Positions 43,498 through 44,682 of a stretch of DNA of 44,682 nucleotides are shown in pieces. The notes beneath the pieces were generated by a model. That model was not told the DNA's origin. It did no database searches and saw nothing but the letters and a program-made list of their open reading frames with translations. The stretch is from Subtercola sp. Z020. GTDB taxonomy: Bacteria > Actinomycetota > Actinomycetes > Actinomycetales > Microbacteriaceae. The DNA lies in NCBI RefSeq assembly GCF_002931235.1, contig NZ_PSTT01000045.1:1-44682 (forward strand), in the 5' to 3' direction. The translations under genes and the position numbers were made by a program. The first letter of the stretch is position 1. Every line of letters starts with the position of its first letter.

Positions 43498-43532
43498 AGA
43501 GGGGCCACGACATCCCGTGTCGCGGCCCCTCT
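43498..43532 (+). terminator. Terminator of the fab operon
   Basis: AGAGGGGCC (43498-43506) pairs with GGCCCCTCT (43524-43532), with CGAC/GTCG pairing inside; the loop includes TCCCG. It lies between convergent fabF and the DUF3145 gene, so it may work for both. Confidence 0.8.
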
Positions 43533-43550
43533 TCTGCGTTCTGCCCGTCG

Positions 43551-44054
43551 TCAGCCGACGGAGTGCAACCAGACCACCGGGGCGAAGTCGCTGGCGTAGC
43601 GGAACGGCTCGAGCTCGTCGTCCCACGCCTGGCCGAGCGCCAACCGCAGCTCCCGGTGCAGTTCGAGCGCGTTCGTGCCGGCCGACTCCATGGCGGCGCG
43701 CACCCGGTCTTCAGGGATGACGGTGTTGCCGGCACTGTCGGTCTGCGCGAAGTAGATGCCGAGGTCGGGCGTGTGCATCCACCGGCCACCGTCGCGCCCG
43801 GGCGCCGGGTCTTCGGTGACCTCGTAGCGCAGATGCTCCCAGCCGCGCAGAGCTGAGGCGATGGCCGCGCCGGTGCCGGCTGCGCCCTCCCAGTAGAACT
43901 CGGCGCGTTGCGAGCCGCGGAGTACGGGCTGCTCGATCCACTTGAAGTTCACGGCACGACCAATTGCGCGACCTGCAGCCCACTCGACGTGAGGGCAGAG
44001 CGCGCGGGGAGCGGAGTGAACGTAAATCACTCCGCGTGCGACTGATGCCACCAT
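43551..44054 (-). CDS. DUF3145 family protein
   Basis: A 167-residue actinobacterial protein. GVIYVHSAPRALCPHVEWAAG (about 8-28), SALRGWEHLRYEVTEDPAPG (about 64) and QAWDDELEPFRYASDFAPVVWLHSVG (end) match DUF3145, usually found next to the fab operon and of unknown function. I start at ATG 44054, where a GGAG is six bases upstream; an ATG four codons earlier (44066) is also possible. Its 3' end faces the fab terminator. Confidence 0.93.
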   Translation of the reverse strand: MVASVARGVIYVHSAPRALCPHVEWAAGRAIGRAVNFKWIEQPVLRGSQRAEFYWEGAAGTGAAIASALRGWEHLRYEVTEDPAPGRDGGRWMHTPDLGIYFAQTDSAGNTVIPEDRVRAAMESAGTNALELHRELRLALGQAWDDELEPFRYASDFAPVVWLHSVG

Positions 44055-44215
44055 CTTCTTCTCCATTCGTGAGGTACGTCTTCCCCAACGACCTGTGAAT
44101 GGATGCCCGGGCCGACGGCCCTCGAACGGTGACACGTGTGTTCAATTGTGGGTGGTGCTGGTCTCAGTATGCACGACCGGCCGCGCACATCACAAGGCGG
44201 CGAATCGAGCAACCC

Positions 44216-44221
44216 TATACT
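44216..44221 (+). promoter_or_regulatory. -10 box of the PadR-type gene
   Basis: TATACT, close to consensus, with the GTG start 35 bases downstream. A CACAAG-like -35 lies 17-18 bases upstream. The surrounding gap (44055-44255, 201 bp) holds nothing else I could identify. Confidence 0.5.
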
Positions 44222-44255
44222 CAGTAGGTCATTCACGGTTTCGGGAGGTGTGCAG

Positions 44256-44682
44256 GTGTCGGTTCGGTCGAACATCCTCGCCGTGCTGACGCTCGGGCCG
44301 GCGTACGGACTGCAGTTGCATGCCGAGATCGAGGCCCGCACCGACCGCGCCGGCCGCATCAACGTCGGGCAGATCTACTCGACGCTCACCCGCCTCGTCG
44401 AGGCCGGGCTGGTGGGCTCTGCTCCGCGCGGGGAGGACTCGCTGCCGCTCTACGAGTTGACCGACGCGGGGCGCCGCGAGGCTGCGGCGTGGCTCGGGGA
44501 GATCGGCACGGCCGCTCCCTCGTGGGCCGAGATGGTGGAGCAGGTGCTGCTCGTCGCGTCCCTCCCCGGGGTGTCCCTCGATGCGCTGCTCGACGACTAC
44601 CGGGCCTTCTGGTGCGGAGTGGTCGGGGCGGTGTCGGAGGGGCGCGACGAGCAGCACCTGCTCCACCATCTCGGCCCACGAG
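44256..44682 (+). CDS. PadR family transcriptional regulator (partial)
   Basis: The gene runs off the window end, so only the N-terminal 142 codons are seen. GTG 44256 has GGGAGG seven bases upstream. The protein begins MSVRSNILAVLTLGPAYGLQLH, then NVGQIYSTLTRLVEAGLV (recognition helix) and YELTDAGRREAAAWL (wing), the PadR winged-helix pattern. It often represses neighbouring transporters; its target is not in the window. Confidence 0.9.
   Translation, partial: MSVRSNILAVLTLGPAYGLQLHAEIEARTDRAGRINVGQIYSTLTRLVEAGLVGSAPRGEDSLPLYELTDAGRREAAAWLGEIGTAAPSWAEMVEQVLLVASLPGVSLDALLDDYRAFWCGVVGAVSEGRDEQHLLHHLGPR

Overview
The window (44.7 kb, GC-rich, intron-free) is core chromosome of a high-GC Gram-positive bacterium (Actinobacteria). 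The gene set (PAC2 protein, sigA with a lysine/alanine-rich head, glnE-glnA2, a GlnR-type box before glnA1, polyphosphate glucokinase, DUF3145, fasR-fabD-fabH-acpP-fabF, homodimeric aceE) and the many TANNNT boxes placed 6-7 nt before start codons fit that phylum. Family Microbacteriaceae is my inference from gene order and from the odd MurT/GatD pair; no rRNA is present to prove it. No insertion sequence, prophage, CRISPR array or plasmid gene was seen.

Layout. 22-3555 (minus): sigA-murT-gatD, tightly packed. 3770-6079 (minus): MFS transporter and PAC2 protein. 6217-10934 (plus): pepA, lpd (E3) and the dihydrolipoamide acyltransferase E2. 10988-13015 (minus): a large membrane pseudokinase, in the interval where relatives usually carry lipB-lipA. 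13157-15988: DUF4191 protein, RDD protein (minus) and glnA1. 16204-18359: small genes (47-aa membrane peptide, SHOCT-like, DUF1877, triple YbjQ protein). 18400-22789 (minus): glnA2-glnE. 22844-27511: nadE, panB, a small SPOR-like gene (minus), map, ppgK. 27545-29724 (minus): rnpB, a zinc-ribbon-family protein that has lost its zinc ligands, and a Nif3 protein. 29800-31271 (minus): a SatD / DUF3307-like membrane pair. 31322-34945: rRNA methyltransferase (minus), a DUF1624/DUF418-like membrane protein (plus), and a Tat-exported beta-helix protein (minus). 35002-35074: tRNA-Val(UAC). 35088-43469: ahpE (minus), aceE, fasR and the fab operon. 43551-44682: DUF3145 (minus) and the start of a PadR regulator cut by the window end.

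How they work together. Three themes dominate. (1) Nitrogen: glnA1 carries the adenylylation tyrosine, glnE encodes the enzyme that modifies it, glnA2 sits directly before glnE, and a GlnR-like box precedes glnA1. (2) Carbon entry to lipids: E1 (aceE), E2 and E3 of the pyruvate dehydrogenase complex are all here, with aceE next to fasR and the malonyl-ACP/FAS II genes. (3) Cell wall: murT-gatD is joined to the housekeeping sigma factor.

Most unusual. Both MurT and GatD contain no cysteine at all: GatD lacks its glutaminase nucleophile and MurT lacks its four-cysteine zinc ribbon. Such a pair should not amidate lipid II by the known route, and I propose it acts on the D-Glu alpha-carboxyl in group B (D-Glu cross-linked) peptidoglycan. 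Other signals: strong avoidance of GGACGC with excess GGATGC; a cluster of TGACA-type repeats upstream of sigA; a 23-bp inverted repeat overlapping the rnpB promoter; and ten likely leaderless genes.
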